DNA from: Diphasiastrum complanatum
Taxonomy: Eukaryota; Streptophyta; Lycopodiopsida; Lycopodiales; Lycopodiaceae
DNA length: 64,000 bases
Reading direction: 5' to 3'
Assembly: GCA_029204225.1 (NCBI GenBank)
Contig: CM055107.1
Location: forward strand, 21,626,000 to 21,689,999
Shown: piece by piece, positions 44,225-54,147 of the stretch
How the letters are laid out: each line of letters starts with the position of its first letter
Numbering within the stretch: the first letter of the stretch is position 1
Position numbers and translations under genes: made by a program
The notes under the pieces: generated by a model
Seen by the model: only the letters and a program-made list of their open reading frames with translations
The model's database searches: none
What the model was told of the DNA's origin: nothing

Positions 44225-45664
44225 CACGAGATGCCTAGTGAGAAGCACTAGCAATGATCTATGCGGTTAATTTGATTTTTGGATAGTAGTTCGCAAGGGA
44301 AAACAACACTACATGGCAAATCATGTGTCACGAATCAAGGGAAAGGAGATTGCAACCCAACCCGACGATGAGCTGGCAGATGCTGCCTTATTTTATGTGG
44401 ACACAGTACCCAAATGGGCTGCCGACATTGTTGAATATCTAATGCGGGGCCAACCAGACAAATCACTACCAAAGGCGGAACAATGGAAATTGATCTTGAA
44501 AGCTAGACCTTATCAGCTAATTGCCGGCCAGTTGTACCGAAGAGGTCCAGACGGAATTCTTCGGCGGTGTATTCTTTCTCATGAGACCACCAAAATCATT
44601 TCGCTTTCACATGAAGGCATGGGTGGAGGTCATTTTGCATCTGATATACAGTTTGCAAGATCCTGCAATCAGGATGTTGGTGGCCAACGATTCATAAAGA
44701 TACGGAGGAATACTTGAAAAAGTGCGATGTGTGCCAAAGGGCAAAGAGACCAACGAGATTGAACTATGATCTACTGCACCCAGTCTTAGCCCAAGCACCG
44801 TTCAAAAAATGGGGATTGGATTATATTGGTCCAATTCACCTTACAACAAGGAGTTCCCAGGCTTGATACATAATCGTAGCCACAGACTATCTCAACAAAT
44901 GGGTCGAAGCCAAGGCAGTAAGAGTAGCTGATGCTAGGACAACTGCCAAGTTCTTTTATGAAAATAGCATAGTGCGCTTCAGATGCCCGGTGGAACTAGT
45001 CAGTGATCGCGGAAGCCATTTCATCAACGAGACCATCAAGGTCATGTTGGAAGAATTCTTCATGATCCACAGAACCAGTACGCCTTATTATCCTCGGGGT
45101 AATGGGCAAGCAGAATCATCCAATAAGATCCTGTGTAGCATGCTCACGAAAACAGTTGAAGCTAGCAAATCAGATTGGGAACGCAAGTTGCATGCTACAC
45201 TGTGGGCATTCAGGACAACATATAAAGGGAGCACTGATCAAACACCCTTCCAATTGGTATGTGGTCAGGATGTTGTGATGCCAGTATAGTTTTTAGTTCC
45301 TTCATTAAGGATTGCCACCGCGCAACGTCTTAATGATTCCAAATCTCTACAACTACACCACGAAGCTTTGCATAAACTCTGTGAAACATGCTTACTAGCT
45401 GTGCATGCACTGGCAGCTGAAACGGAAAGACGCAAAGCTTGGCATGATCGTAGATTACAAAAGAAGGATCTTCGTTCAGGAGATCTGGTCCTGATGTATA
45501 AATCCAAGGCGATCAAGAAGAAGTTGAAATTCACGGGCGAAGGTCCTTATAGGATCAAGAAAATTCTTAATCATGGGGCTGTGAACTTAGAAAAGCTAGA
45601 TGGGACGCCATTTGACACACCCATCAATGATAGCCGGTTGCACAAGTACTGGCCACCACAGTGA
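44225..45664 (+). pseudogene. Gypsy-A integrase with upstream RNase H/IN linker
   Basis: Frames in order give KWAADIVEYLMRGQPDKSL and PYQLIAGQLYRRGPDGILRRC. The H2C2-type zinc finger is broken by a frameshift (HEGMGGGHF, CDVCQRAKRP). The integrase core has WGLDYIGPI, DYLNKWVEAKAV, LVSDRGSHFIN and NGQAESSNKIL. The DDE acidic residues are all present, spread over frames. The C-terminus runs KAWHDRRLQKKDLRSGDLVL, GPYRIKKI and NDSRLHKYWPP, ending at a stop at 45662. The frame 44972-45289 is the longest clean stretch. The left part of the element is missing; the breakpoint abuts NA-2. Confidence 0.87.
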
Positions 45665-45671
45665 GACAGAT

Positions 45672-45688
45672 CCAGATTGGGGGTGGCA
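45672..45688 (+). promoter_or_regulatory. Polypurine tract of the Gypsy-A copy
   Basis: AGATTGGGGGTGGCA precedes TGTTACAAAAAG, a few bases after the pol stop codon. Confidence 0.65.
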
Positions 45689-46630
45689 TGTTACAAAAAG
45701 TGAATATGCTTAGCCATCACCGCTAGATCTAAGGAGATCAAGCCAAATCAAGCTAAATCCATCAAGATTCAGCCAGATCTGGCAAGATCGAAAAAATCCA
45801 TCAGAATCCAAGGAGGATCCAGATCCAGATAGGATAAAAAAAGAAGCAGATCATCAGATTGACTGATGGATCTACTACCAAGAATCCATTAGAACTTCCA
45901 GAGCACTACCAGCAGTCAGATCAAGCCCGGATAAAGCTGATTACCAGTTTACAAAAGTTAAAAATCAGAAAATCTCGAGATCTTGTCAAAAAACACTCTG
46001 AAAGAACATTTTTTTCATGATTTTTTGAGATTCCCTAAGAGATAGCTCTTGAAAATTAGACAGTCACCAGATCTGACCTAGATGCATCCATGAAAATCTC
46101 TGTGAGATTTCCTGATGGAGGAATCATCATTTTTTAGTGTATGCAAGAGTTCCCAGAAGCAGAATTTTCAGAACCCTCGTAGAGCATCAAGATCATCTTA
46201 CCAACTCTCGCAAGGTGTCTAAATAAAATCAAAACAGTGAAATTAGTCTGCCTACATGGTTTGATCTTGAAAATCCAATCATAGGAACAAGTTGTGTGAG
46301 AGATCACTTCCTGCGAGAGTTGAACCCTCGCAGGCAGTCTGAACCCTCGCAGAACCTTCGCATAGCAGTCAAATCACCTTCTGAACTCTCGCAAACTTCC
46401 CTGAGGTCTTAGAATTTTGTGAAGAAGGTGTCTGCCAAAATTTGGGTGGAACTGAATAAGGGAAAGTGAATTTCACCTAATACGCACTCTAAATTCCGCT
46501 ATATAAGGGCTGAATTCGAGTCATTTGTAACCTTTGCTAGCGAAACTCTGCCAAAATTTACTCTGAAATTATCAAGTTCTCCGTTTACAACCAAACTTCC
46601 TACCAGCTGTCATCTGATATTACTGAACAC
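45689..46630 (+). repeat. Gypsy-A LTR (right border uncertain)
   Basis: This begins TGTTACAAAAAG after the polypurine tract. It contains about seven CTCTCGCA/TGCGAGAG motifs (46140-46400) and a TATA box CTATATAAGG at 46498-46507. The right end may be the ...CTGAACA at about 46630. No PBS follows, so it is unclear whether this is a lone 3' LTR or the 5' LTR of the unit that follows. Confidence 0.55.
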
Positions 46631-46639
46631 CGATCTACG

Positions 46640-47234
46640 CTCTACGGTTTTTGTACCATCGCCAGATCGGACTGATCCCACTGTTCCAGATGACATCAGG
46701 TTAAATGAGAACCTAATAGAAGATAATGACGACGTTCCACCAGTCGTCGGGGCTGATACAACACAAGCCCTTGCCAATTCCAGTGTACCGACTGCTCCCA
46801 CGGACCTAACGACAGCGTACCAAACTCTGGAAAAATACATCTTGGATGCGATAGTAGCCAAAGCTATTCTGGAAAGTAGGGTACTACACTTGGCGACAAA
46901 TAATACACAACTGCGAGCAGACCTCACCAAGCTCCAACAAGAGCTGATGCTGGCTCAGCAACACGAACAAGCAGGGCACCAGGAGATTGTCAAGCTGCAG
47001 CAGAAGGAGGAGGGCCTAAACAAATATATTCAAAGCCTCTCCGAAGTGTTGATTGAGTCCTCCACAAAGGTGCGGGAGCTTCAAGCTGAAGCATCCCAAC
47101 GGCTTGCCCCCATCCAGACGCAACTTACACTTTTGGAAGCAGAGAACACGCGCCTGGGGACGGAGGTCAAAGCCTTACAAGACAAAAAGCTCGTCTGGTT
47201 AGCTCAATCTGCACCAGACACAAGGCCGCGATGA
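46640..47234 (+). CDS. Coiled-coil ORF downstream of Gypsy-A LTR
   Basis: The frame is open from the LTR TATA region without a stop, but has no ATG before the coiled-coil, so the start is unknown; 46640 is a working limit. An acidic, proline-rich start (PSPDRTDPTVPDD, DNDDVPPVV) is followed by a long predicted coiled coil (LQQELMLAQQHEQAGHQE, KYIQSLSEVLIESSTKV, TQLTLLEAENTRLGTEVKAL). It shows no known enzyme motif. It is probably a gag N-terminal region or an additional ORF of this Gypsy lineage. Its stop overlaps the ATG of the next ORF as ATGA at 47231-47234. Confidence 0.5.
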
Positions 47235-47542
47235 ATCTTCTATGGCGTCAGGTGCAGATTTATAGCCAAACCCTCAACAGCTACCAGGCGGAGTTCAGTA
47301 AGTATCGGACAAGCGCAACGCAAGAGCTCGCCCAGGCCAAGCAAGCCCTCAAAGCATGCCAACAATACATGGAAATGAAGGCCCAGCCCACCCCCATGGT
47401 AATTCCACCTCCACCTAATTTTGACGCTGCACAGGCTAGTACCAGCCAAGATCAGAGCCAACAGGCAGCAGGGGGATTTCAACCAGATCAAGGGTCTGAA
47501 GGCCAAGACCAAGGGCAGACAGATGTATTGCACAATTTGTAG
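47231..47542 (+). CDS. Glutamine-rich ORF overlapping the coiled-coil ORF
   Basis: A 103-codon frame starts with ATG in the ATGA overlap. It continues helical sequence (YSQTLNSYQAEFSKYRTSAT, QELAQAKQALKACQQYME) and ends in a proline/glutamine-rich tail (PPPPNFDAAQASTSQDQSQQ). The character continues that of the preceding ORF, so a single frameshift in one original gag-like protein is the simplest explanation. Its last codons run into Copia-D sequence at about 47531, so the true C-terminus is lost. Confidence 0.45.
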   Translation: MNLLWRQVQIYSQTLNSYQAEFSKYRTSATQELAQAKQALKACQQYMEMKAQPTPMVIPPPPNFDAAQASTSQDQSQQAAGGFQPDQGSEGQDQGQTDVLHNL

Positions 47543-48161
47543 CTTCACCTCAATATTCAATAGGCAAAGAAGCTGCTACTCGAATTGCTTTAGCACATTC
47601 ACATAAAGATCTGTTTTTCCTCTCTTGGGATGGAGAATAGGCACAAAAAAATTCTCTCTTTATTCCTTCACCTTCACAATAATTATGAAACTTGTTGGAA
47701 ATATATTCACCTCCTCCATCGCATCTTAAAGCTTTAACTTTGCAAGAGAATTGTTTTTCTACATAACCTTTGAAGATAAGGAAGTGATCAAAAACCATAG
47801 CCTTTGAAGAAAGCAGATACAACCAAGTGTATCTAGTAAAGTCATCAATAAAGGTGACAAAACATGTTGCACCACCAATACTTTTAGAAGAGGAAAAATG
47901 TACATCTGAATGTATGAATTCCAATGGATAAGTAGTCTTTATAAAAGACTTATGATATGGCTTTCTGTGTGACTTTGCAATGGCACAAGCCTCACAAGGC
48001 TTGAAATCTTTAGAAAGAGATTTTGGAAGACCAATAGCCTTCTCCTTCTTAATCATAGAAGATATAGATGTAAAGTTAGGATGTCCCAACCTTCTATGCC
48101 AGAGCTCCTCCTTAGATAACAAAGCAACTTCACAAAGGTTTGCATTCTCATAAGAATTCAA
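47531..48161 (-). pseudogene. Copia-D integrase (N-terminal and core)
   Basis: The minus-strand frame reads EELWHRRLGHPNFTSI, CEACAIAKSH, FIHSDVHFSSS, TFIDDFTRYTW, LRCDGGGEYISNKF and YSPSQERKNRS. Compared with Copia-C, SQNGVAERKN has lost three residues (NGVA), although the Glu is kept. A stop follows SLPIEY. The frame ends at 47531, where the Gypsy-A ORF begins. The remaining integrase end and RT start of Copia-D are not present. Confidence 0.88.
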
Positions 48162-48201
48162 CTAAAAAATTCCACCACATCTAGTTCCATCAGCAAGGAT
48201 C

Positions 48202-48620
48202 TCATCTTTTCTCTTGATTAAAACAAGTATTGGAGTTGAACTTTACATCACAACCATTATCAAGCAACTTTCCCACACTAATTAAGTTCTTTGTAAGTTT
48301 TGGAATGAAAAGAACATTAGAAAGTGCAAGAACTTTTGAAGAAGCAAGTTTCAATGGAATGTTGCCAATTCGTTCTATTGGACACTCATGATCATTAGCT
48401 GTGTAAATAGATTTCTTGAGTCCTTTGAAAGGTAAGATTGAGTCAAATGACTCCTTGGAACAGCACATATGTGAAGAGGCTCCACTGTCTATGTACCAAG
48501 CTCCATCTTTCTTAAAAGGTGATGAAAAAAAACTGGACACCATAAGTGATCCTTCTCCATCACTTACAATAGAATCTTCTTCAATCTCTTTGGAGAGATT
48601 AGCTTGCTTGAGTTGGTTTT
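48202..48620 (-). pseudogene. Copia-D protease
   Basis: Minus-strand frame with WYIDSGASSHMCCSKESFDS, YTANDHECPIERIGNIPLKL and LTKNLISVGKLLDNG, nearly parallel to Copia-C. The DSGA centre is intact. A frameshift separates it from the integrase frame. Confidence 0.88.
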
Positions 48621-49348
48621 TCTTCTTAAATCAATTAGAGGCATAGTGCCCCTTTTTGCCACAGAAGAAGCACTTCACTTTCTTCTTCTTGGTTTTTGAG
48701 TTAGAGGGATGAGATGTTTCATCCTCTTCACCATCTTGATCTCGATCTTTGGCTTTGTCTTTGTGGTATGCTTGAGAGAATTGGTTCTTACTCCTTCCTT
48801 TCTGCTTGCCTTTGACAAAGAGGGCTTTGTCACTTTCACCATGTTCAAGTTTGTTCATCCTGGAGGGTTTATAGCTTTGTCTAGATTCTTCAGAAATAAG
48901 AATTCCTTGGAGAGTTTCTAGATTAGGTAACTCCTCCTTAATAGCAAAAGACTGAACAAGATTATCATTGTCATCTCTCAAGCCATTCAGTATGACTTGA
49001 ACTAGCTCAACTTGGTTAATGGTAACACCAACACAGGAAAGCTCTCTATGTAAATCTTTAACTCTCAAAACATAGTTAGATGCACTCTCTTCACTTCTTT
49101 GAAAATTTTGATTCCTCTCTCAAAATTTCATTAGATACATTCATCTTAATGAAATGTAGAGCCATTCTAGCTCTCTTCTTATATTTAGAAATTTCAACCT
49201 GTGCTTGAGGCTCCTCCTCAATACCAAGCACAATATCCATAACAGCTTGGAGAATCAAAACAGACTCCATTCTTAACTTCCAAATTGAGTAATTAGAAGT
49301 GTTTAGTCTTTCACTGGCTTCTAGAAGATATCCTCCCTGAGATGCCAT
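48621..49348 (-). pseudogene. Copia-D gag with internal deletion
   Basis: The ATG at 49348 opens the gag (MASQGGYLLEASERLNTSNY, then IWKLRMESVLILQ). At about 49090 some 35 codons present in Copia-C (AWDCLK to the LRNQ region) are deleted and the frame shifts. The remainder (LRVKDLHRELSCVG, ELVQVILNGLRDDNDNLVQ) runs to a linker and a zinc knuckle CFFCGKKGHYASN that has lost its last Cys to a stop/frameshift near 48640. Confidence 0.87.
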
Positions 49349-49825
49349 TATAATGAAGACTTCTTAGTTATTGGATTGAGATATGTTTGAGATTGTTCCT
49401 ATCAGACTTAGAGTTGCTGCTCTCTTTCACTATAGGTATTTTCAAGGTTGAACTACCTTCCTATGTGAAACACTTGCAACTATATTTGAGATGAATCTCA
49501 AATATTCCACAAGACAAGTTATCTAGATCAGAAATCATCATTGCATGTGTCCATTAAACTTTGTGCATGCCTTGCATGTCACTATGGATCACTTACAATT
49601 AATGCATGTGAGTTGCCACGAGTTTCTACAAGCATAATCATGTTAATTCTATGTATACAAACTATATGCAAGTTGCATTTATCAAACTAGATAATACATA
49701 ACCATGTAGCTCGAGTTCTATGTAGGCCAAACTTGGCATTTTGCATTAATGAGCTACATACTTGCATGGTACAACATTTGTAGCAAGCCAAGAAATCAAT
49801 ATGGATTGTTTTTCAATTTTAACAC
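49349..49825 (-). repeat. Degraded leader and 5' LTR of Copia-D
   Basis: No PBS is visible. The last ~130 bp (CATGTAGCTCGAGTTCTATG, TAGGCCAAACTTGGCA, TTTTCAATTTTAACA) resemble the right ends of the LTRs at 38466-38672 and 40700-40843. The telomere-like array begins right after. Confidence 0.5.
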
Positions 49826-49826
49826 C

Positions 49827-50412
49827 TAGGGTTTAGGGTTTAGGATTTAGGGTTTAAGATTTAGGGCTAAGAGCTTAGGGCTTAGGCTTTAGGATTTAGA
49901 GTTTAGGGCTAAGGGCTTAGGGTTTAGGATTTATGGCTAGATTAGGATTTAGGGTTTATGGCTAGGTTAGGATTCAGGGTTTAGGATTTAGAATTTAAAA
50001 TTTAGGGCTAAGGGCCTAGAGTTTAGGGTTTATTATTTAGGGTTTAGGATTTAGGGTTTAGAATCTAGGGCCTAGAGATTAGGGTTTAAGATTTAGGGCT
50101 AAGAGCTTAGGGATTAGGGTTTAGGACTAAGGGCTTAGAATTTAGGATCTAGGATTTAGGGCTAATGGCATAGAATTTAGGGTTTAGGATTTAGGGTATA
50201 GATTATAAGATTTTGGATTTAGGATTTAGGATTTAGAGTTTAAGATTTAGGGTTTAAGATTTAGGACTAAGAGCTTAGGGCTTAGGGTTTAGGATCTAGA
50301 GTTTAGGGCTACGGGCTTAGGGTTTAGGGTTTATGGCTAGATTAGGATTTAGGGTTTTGGGTTTAGAATTTAGGGTTTAGGATTTAGGGCTAAGAGCCAA
50401 GGATTTAGGGTT
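49827..50412 (+). repeat. Degenerate telomere-like array, part 1
   Basis: About 585 bp of TTTAGGG units and variants (ATTTAGG, GCTTAGG, GGCTAAG), all in the same orientation. The plant telomere unit is TTTAGGG, so this is a decayed interstitial telomeric repeat. NA-3 interrupts it at 50413. Confidence 0.9.
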
Positions 50413-51059
50413 TGTGAAAAATACAGATCCTAAGTGGATCTAAACTCCAAGATCATTGGCTTGAATGCTTGCACTCCAAACTACATAAGCTAGGAATTGG
50501 CAACACATTCTATGCTACCTAGAATGCAAAGAACTTGATCAAAAAGCATTTACCACAAATGAAAACTTCCATAAACATCAAGTGCGGCCCAAAATAGCAT
50601 TATACAGTCCATAATACATCAGCCTACCACTTTTGGAAAGCACCTAAGATCATACACACAAAGCTTGAACTCAATCACTACACAATGCCAACAATGGAAG
50701 GAGAACCCAATAGAAAAATCTCTCATTAAGCAAATGAATACAATGGATCTGCTCCAACCTGTTTCTCCACGGCCTACCTGCTATATATAGCTGAGAGAGA
50801 TGACTCTCTCTCCTCTCTCTAGACCCTCCTTACCTAAAATATGCCCTATATAGGTAAAATTGGCATATATGTCCAAAATACATGAAAATGGACTCATTTC
50901 GAAGGTCTTGAAGTTTGACACTTCTTCATACTGAAAAAATACACTTACTAAAAATATCTAGACCTGTTTCACACGTGTGAAAAGTCAGATCCTAAACTAT
51001 GTGCCATTTTTAGCAATTTTGGCCTAAAACTAGACAAGGAAATGTTGACAATTTTCACA
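50413..51059 (-). repeat. 3' LTR of NA-3
   Basis: TGTGAAAAAT..ATTTTCACA, 647 bp. TTTCACACGTGTGAAA lies at 50967-50982 and a palindromic GCTATATATAGC TATA region near 50780. Confidence 0.95.
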
Positions 51060-51072
51060 CTCCCTCTTCAAC
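51060..51072 (-). promoter_or_regulatory. Polypurine tract of NA-3
   Basis: Minus strand GTTGAAGAGGGAG directly before TGTGAAAA. The ORF stop codon lies just upstream. The same string precedes the Copia-B LTR. Confidence 0.85.
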
Positions 51073-54000
51073 TTAACTTGCTAGTTTTACAACACTACTT
51101 TGTTCCAACTTAAGAATGATCTCCATCATCAGAATAGATCTCTTCTCAAGGATCCTAATATGTACAAAATAGGACACAACATAATTGATATAGATAATAG
51201 TGTCCATATAGGATGCTTCACTATTTCTTACATCAATTTTACATAGAATCATAAAAATGGTACATGTAAAAGAACATAGAATCTCAATTAATGAATTCCT
51301 CCATGTATCCATCTCTGGTTTCTCTGTAAAATAGCAGCAAACAAGTTGTAAATGAAAGTAATCAACAAGTGTTTGCATGCCTCCTCCACATTTCACTATA
51401 CATATAGTGAATGCAACATGTATCTCCATGAATGAACTTCCATCACCACCTTGCCTTTGTAGATCTTCAATCCATGAAAGCCTTTGAGTGAATGAATGCC
51501 AAAAAGATGTGTTCCCTACTCCATTTGAATGACCAAAACCTGAACTTGAAATACTTGAAGTACCTCCACAAGATTTGCACACAACGCTTGATCCTACAAT
51601 GTCAACAAGTTGCCAATTTGCCAACACTAGAATACTAGATCTTGAACTTTGTTCAAAAGAAAACATATTGACCACTTCAATACCTTTCAAGATCTGAATG
51701 AATTCATGTACTTGATCATACAAACCAGCAATGATAACTATTCCATCTCCAAGATCCAAAGGATGCAAAACTATGGAACTAGTTTTATTGAAATTTGACA
51801 ATTTCAACACATTGACATAACAATGTTCATACATGAGATTAGGCAAGTGAGGTAGAGTAAGAAGACACTTTCTTGCAGCTCCAAAGACCTTACTTGAACC
51901 TTCAAGAACCTGTAAAAACAGATCCAAAATGCCTTGACCATTTGTCTCTTCTTTGATGCTTTTCACTAGCTTCGAATTGCCACTTGTCTCTTGGTGTTGA
52001 TGAAACAATCCAAGATCAACCTCTTGATCTTCCAATAAGACATCAAAGATCTTGCATATGTGAACATCTTCAGATCTGAAACTCTGAAGATACTCCCTCT
52101 CAAACACATGATTAAGATCCCACAAGATCTCATCAATGCTCAAATTTGACCCTTCACTATAGTTAGTGAAAACAATGCCACCATCATAAACCAAAAGATA
52201 GATTCCAACATTTCCATTTAACATGAAGTAGAGTAGGTGAAGATGAGTATCAAACCTAATCAAAACAGCCCTCTTGAGTTCATAACAAACCTCAATAAGC
52301 TCACCAATGATATCTCCCTTGCCTTGAAGAAGTTGCCACTTGAGTTGCTCCATGTAGTCTTCTTCAACCAACCTTTTGCCATCTTGACCATGAATGAACA
52401 ATCCACCACAATCATAGAATGCTTTGAGTTGATGAAGAGATGTTAGATCCATGCTTTGGATCTTCCCAAGAACCACTCTTCCATTGCCCTTTCCTTCACA
52501 AGACTCCCTCTTAATGCTAGCACCACAAAAGTTAGAAACCTCCCTCTTGATAGTTGCACCATAAGAAGTAGAAGACTCTTGAATATTAGAAGCCAAGAAA
52601 AGAATCCTTAGTACCTTCAACATAAGAGTGATTGAAGTACTCTCTCTTTTCAAACATGAACTTCTACTCAATGATTTAGGTAATGAGTCATATGATAATG
52701 ATTCTTCCTCACTATCGTTCATAAAAACATCATTCAAAGTACATCCTACTTTGAACACTTCACATACTTCTCTTCCTTTTGACTTGTGATCTCCCTCACC
52801 AAGTCTCATGATAGAAACCTTTGATCTACTCTTTTTATGAAGAAATGTGACACCACTTGTTGCACAAATGACTTTATCACAAAAAGATGTAAAAGAACCA
52901 TTTCCTTCAAGCATGCTCAAAGCACCATCATCTTTTTCCACATGATTACATACATCAATATGAAAAGAATTAGAAGAACAACCATCTTCTTGCAAAGAAT
53001 GACACTTAGCATCTCCATCTTTTTCCATATGAACAAACAAGTCATTAGCAACAATCACTTCCAAAGAAGAATCTTCATCAACTCCATTGATGAAGTTAGC
53101 TCCTTCCTTACCTTTTCCATTTTTGCACTTGCCATCTAGCACCATTGAAGAACCACCAAGCCTTGGAAGTCCATGAGTAGAAGAGTACAAACATGATGCT
53201 AATTTAGCTCCACATGACTCCATATGACTAGTAGGTAACACTAGTGCATCTTCAAGATCCAATGGATCCAAAAAATTGACCATAGATTCACCAAAGCTTG
53301 CCAAGTTAGCACAACAATTATCATCTCCAAGAAGTACATTAGATCTCAACCTAGATCTAGCATTTTGTTTCTTATGGCATTCATTTGCAAAATGTCCTTT
53401 TATCCCACAATAAAAACATTTGAACTTGGACTTATCTTGCTTCCTACTTTGCAAAGAAGAAGAATGCTTTCCATGCTCCAAACTACCTTGCTTGGACCAC
53501 TTGCCTTTGAACTTGCCCTTTGTGAAAAGAGCTTCTTCATCTCCACCTTGTGTTGATGCACCACCACCTTTGGCTTGCAACCTATGCTCTTCAGCCACCA
53601 AGATCTCTTGCAAGTCATTGACACTTGGCAAGGACTTTTGTATAGCAAAGCATTGTACAAGGTTAGAATGTTCATCAAGCAAACCATTCAACATGGCTTG
53701 AACTAGTTCCCCATCCTTTATGCTTTCATCTATGCATGCTAGATCATCATTCAAGGATTTAACCTTCAAGACAAATGAATGTGCACTCTCTCCCTCTCTT
53801 TGACAACTTTGGAAGATTTGCCTTCTTAGGGTGAGAACCCTAGATGTGGATTTGGACTCATAGATCTTCTTCAAAGCATTCCATGCTTCACTTGAAGAAG
53901 TACATTTACCAACTTCTTTAAGAAGTTCATTGGTAACATTCATCTTTATGATATGTAAGGCTCTTTTAGCCCTTCTATCAAAATTTAGTTGCTCTTGAAG

Positions 54001-54147
54001 AATTAGAGGTCTTTCTTCAATTCCCACAACTATATCCATTAGCTCATTCAACTCTAGTAAAGACTCCATCCTCACTTTCCAAGTTGAATAGTTTGTAGAG
54101 TTTAACCTCTCTTTAGCTTCCAACATGATTCCACCATTGGATGTCAT
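51073..54147 (-). CDS. NA-3 single ORF: Copia gag plus eroded pol plus SEAS domain (1024 aa)
   Basis: I chose the ATG at 54147 (MTSNGGIMLEAKERLNSTNY) because it matches the gag starts of the other Copia copies. Gag runs to the zinc knuckle CFYCGIKGHFANEC at residues 244-257. The next ~770 residues carry, in Pol order, weak remnants. These are possibly IMRLGEG near 445-451 (integrase LRSDGGGEY), LVEEDYMEQ at 593-601 (RT LEEEVYMEQ), NVGIYLLVYDGGIVF around 653-657 (RT VTILLIYVDDIIL), SSISSS at 864-869 and LSWIEDL (RNase H ISLSSSEAEY, VWIKRMIKDL), and YFTEKP at 939-944 (DIFTKP). NSEASYMDT near 975-983 belongs to the domain shared with NA-1 and NA-2. No catalytic centre survives. The frame has no stop or frameshift and ends VVKLAS beside the polypurine tract, like LKLVEEG in Copia-B. 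Confidence 0.85.
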   Translation of the reverse strand: MTSNGGIMLEAKERLNSTNYSTWKVRMESLLELNELMDIVVGIEERPLILQEQLNFDRRAKRALHIIKMNVTNELLKEVGKCTSSSEAWNALKKIYESKSTSRVLTLRRQIFQSCQREGESAHSFVLKVKSLNDDLACIDESIKDGELVQAMLNGLLDEHSNLVQCFAIQKSLPSVNDLQEILVAEEHRLQAKGGGASTQGGDEEALFTKGKFKGKWSKQGSLEHGKHSSSLQSRKQDKSKFKCFYCGIKGHFANECHKKQNARSRLRSNVLLGDDNCCANLASFGESMVNFLDPLDLEDALVLPTSHMESCGAKLASCLYSSTHGLPRLGGSSMVLDGKCKNGKGKEGANFINGVDEDSSLEVIVANDLFVHMEKDGDAKCHSLQEDGCSSNSFHIDVCNHVEKDDGALSMLEGNGSFTSFCDKVICATSGVTFLHKKSRSKVSIMRLGEGDHKSKGREVCEVFKVGCTLNDVFMNDSEEESLSYDSLPKSLSRSSCLKRESTSITLMLKVLRILFLASNIQESSTSYGATIKREVSNFCGASIKRESCEGKGNGRVVLGKIQSMDLTSLHQLKAFYDCGGLFIHGQDGKRLVEEDYMEQLKWQLLQGKGDIIGELIEVCYELKRAVLIRFDTHLHLLYFMLNGNVGIYLLVYDGGIVFTNYSEGSNLSIDEILWDLNHVFEREYLQSFRSEDVHICKIFDVLLEDQEVDLGLFHQHQETSGNSKLVKSIKEETNGQGILDLFLQVLEGSSKVFGAARKCLLTLPHLPNLMYEHCYVNVLKLSNFNKTSSIVLHPLDLGDGIVIIAGLYDQVHEFIQILKGIEVVNMFSFEQSSRSSILVLANWQLVDIVGSSVVCKSCGGTSSISSSGFGHSNGVGNTSFWHSFTQRLSWIEDLQRQGGDGSSFMEIHVAFTICIVKCGGGMQTLVDYFHLQLVCCYFTEKPEMDTWRNSLIEILCSFTCTIFMILCKIDVRNSEASYMDTIIYINYVVSYFVHIRILEKRSILMMEIILKLEQSSVVKLAS

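Noticed and set aside
52237-53701. Several plus-strand ORFs opposite the NA-3 ORF
   Set aside because: They are antisense shadows of the 1024-codon frame, with no recognisable motifs.
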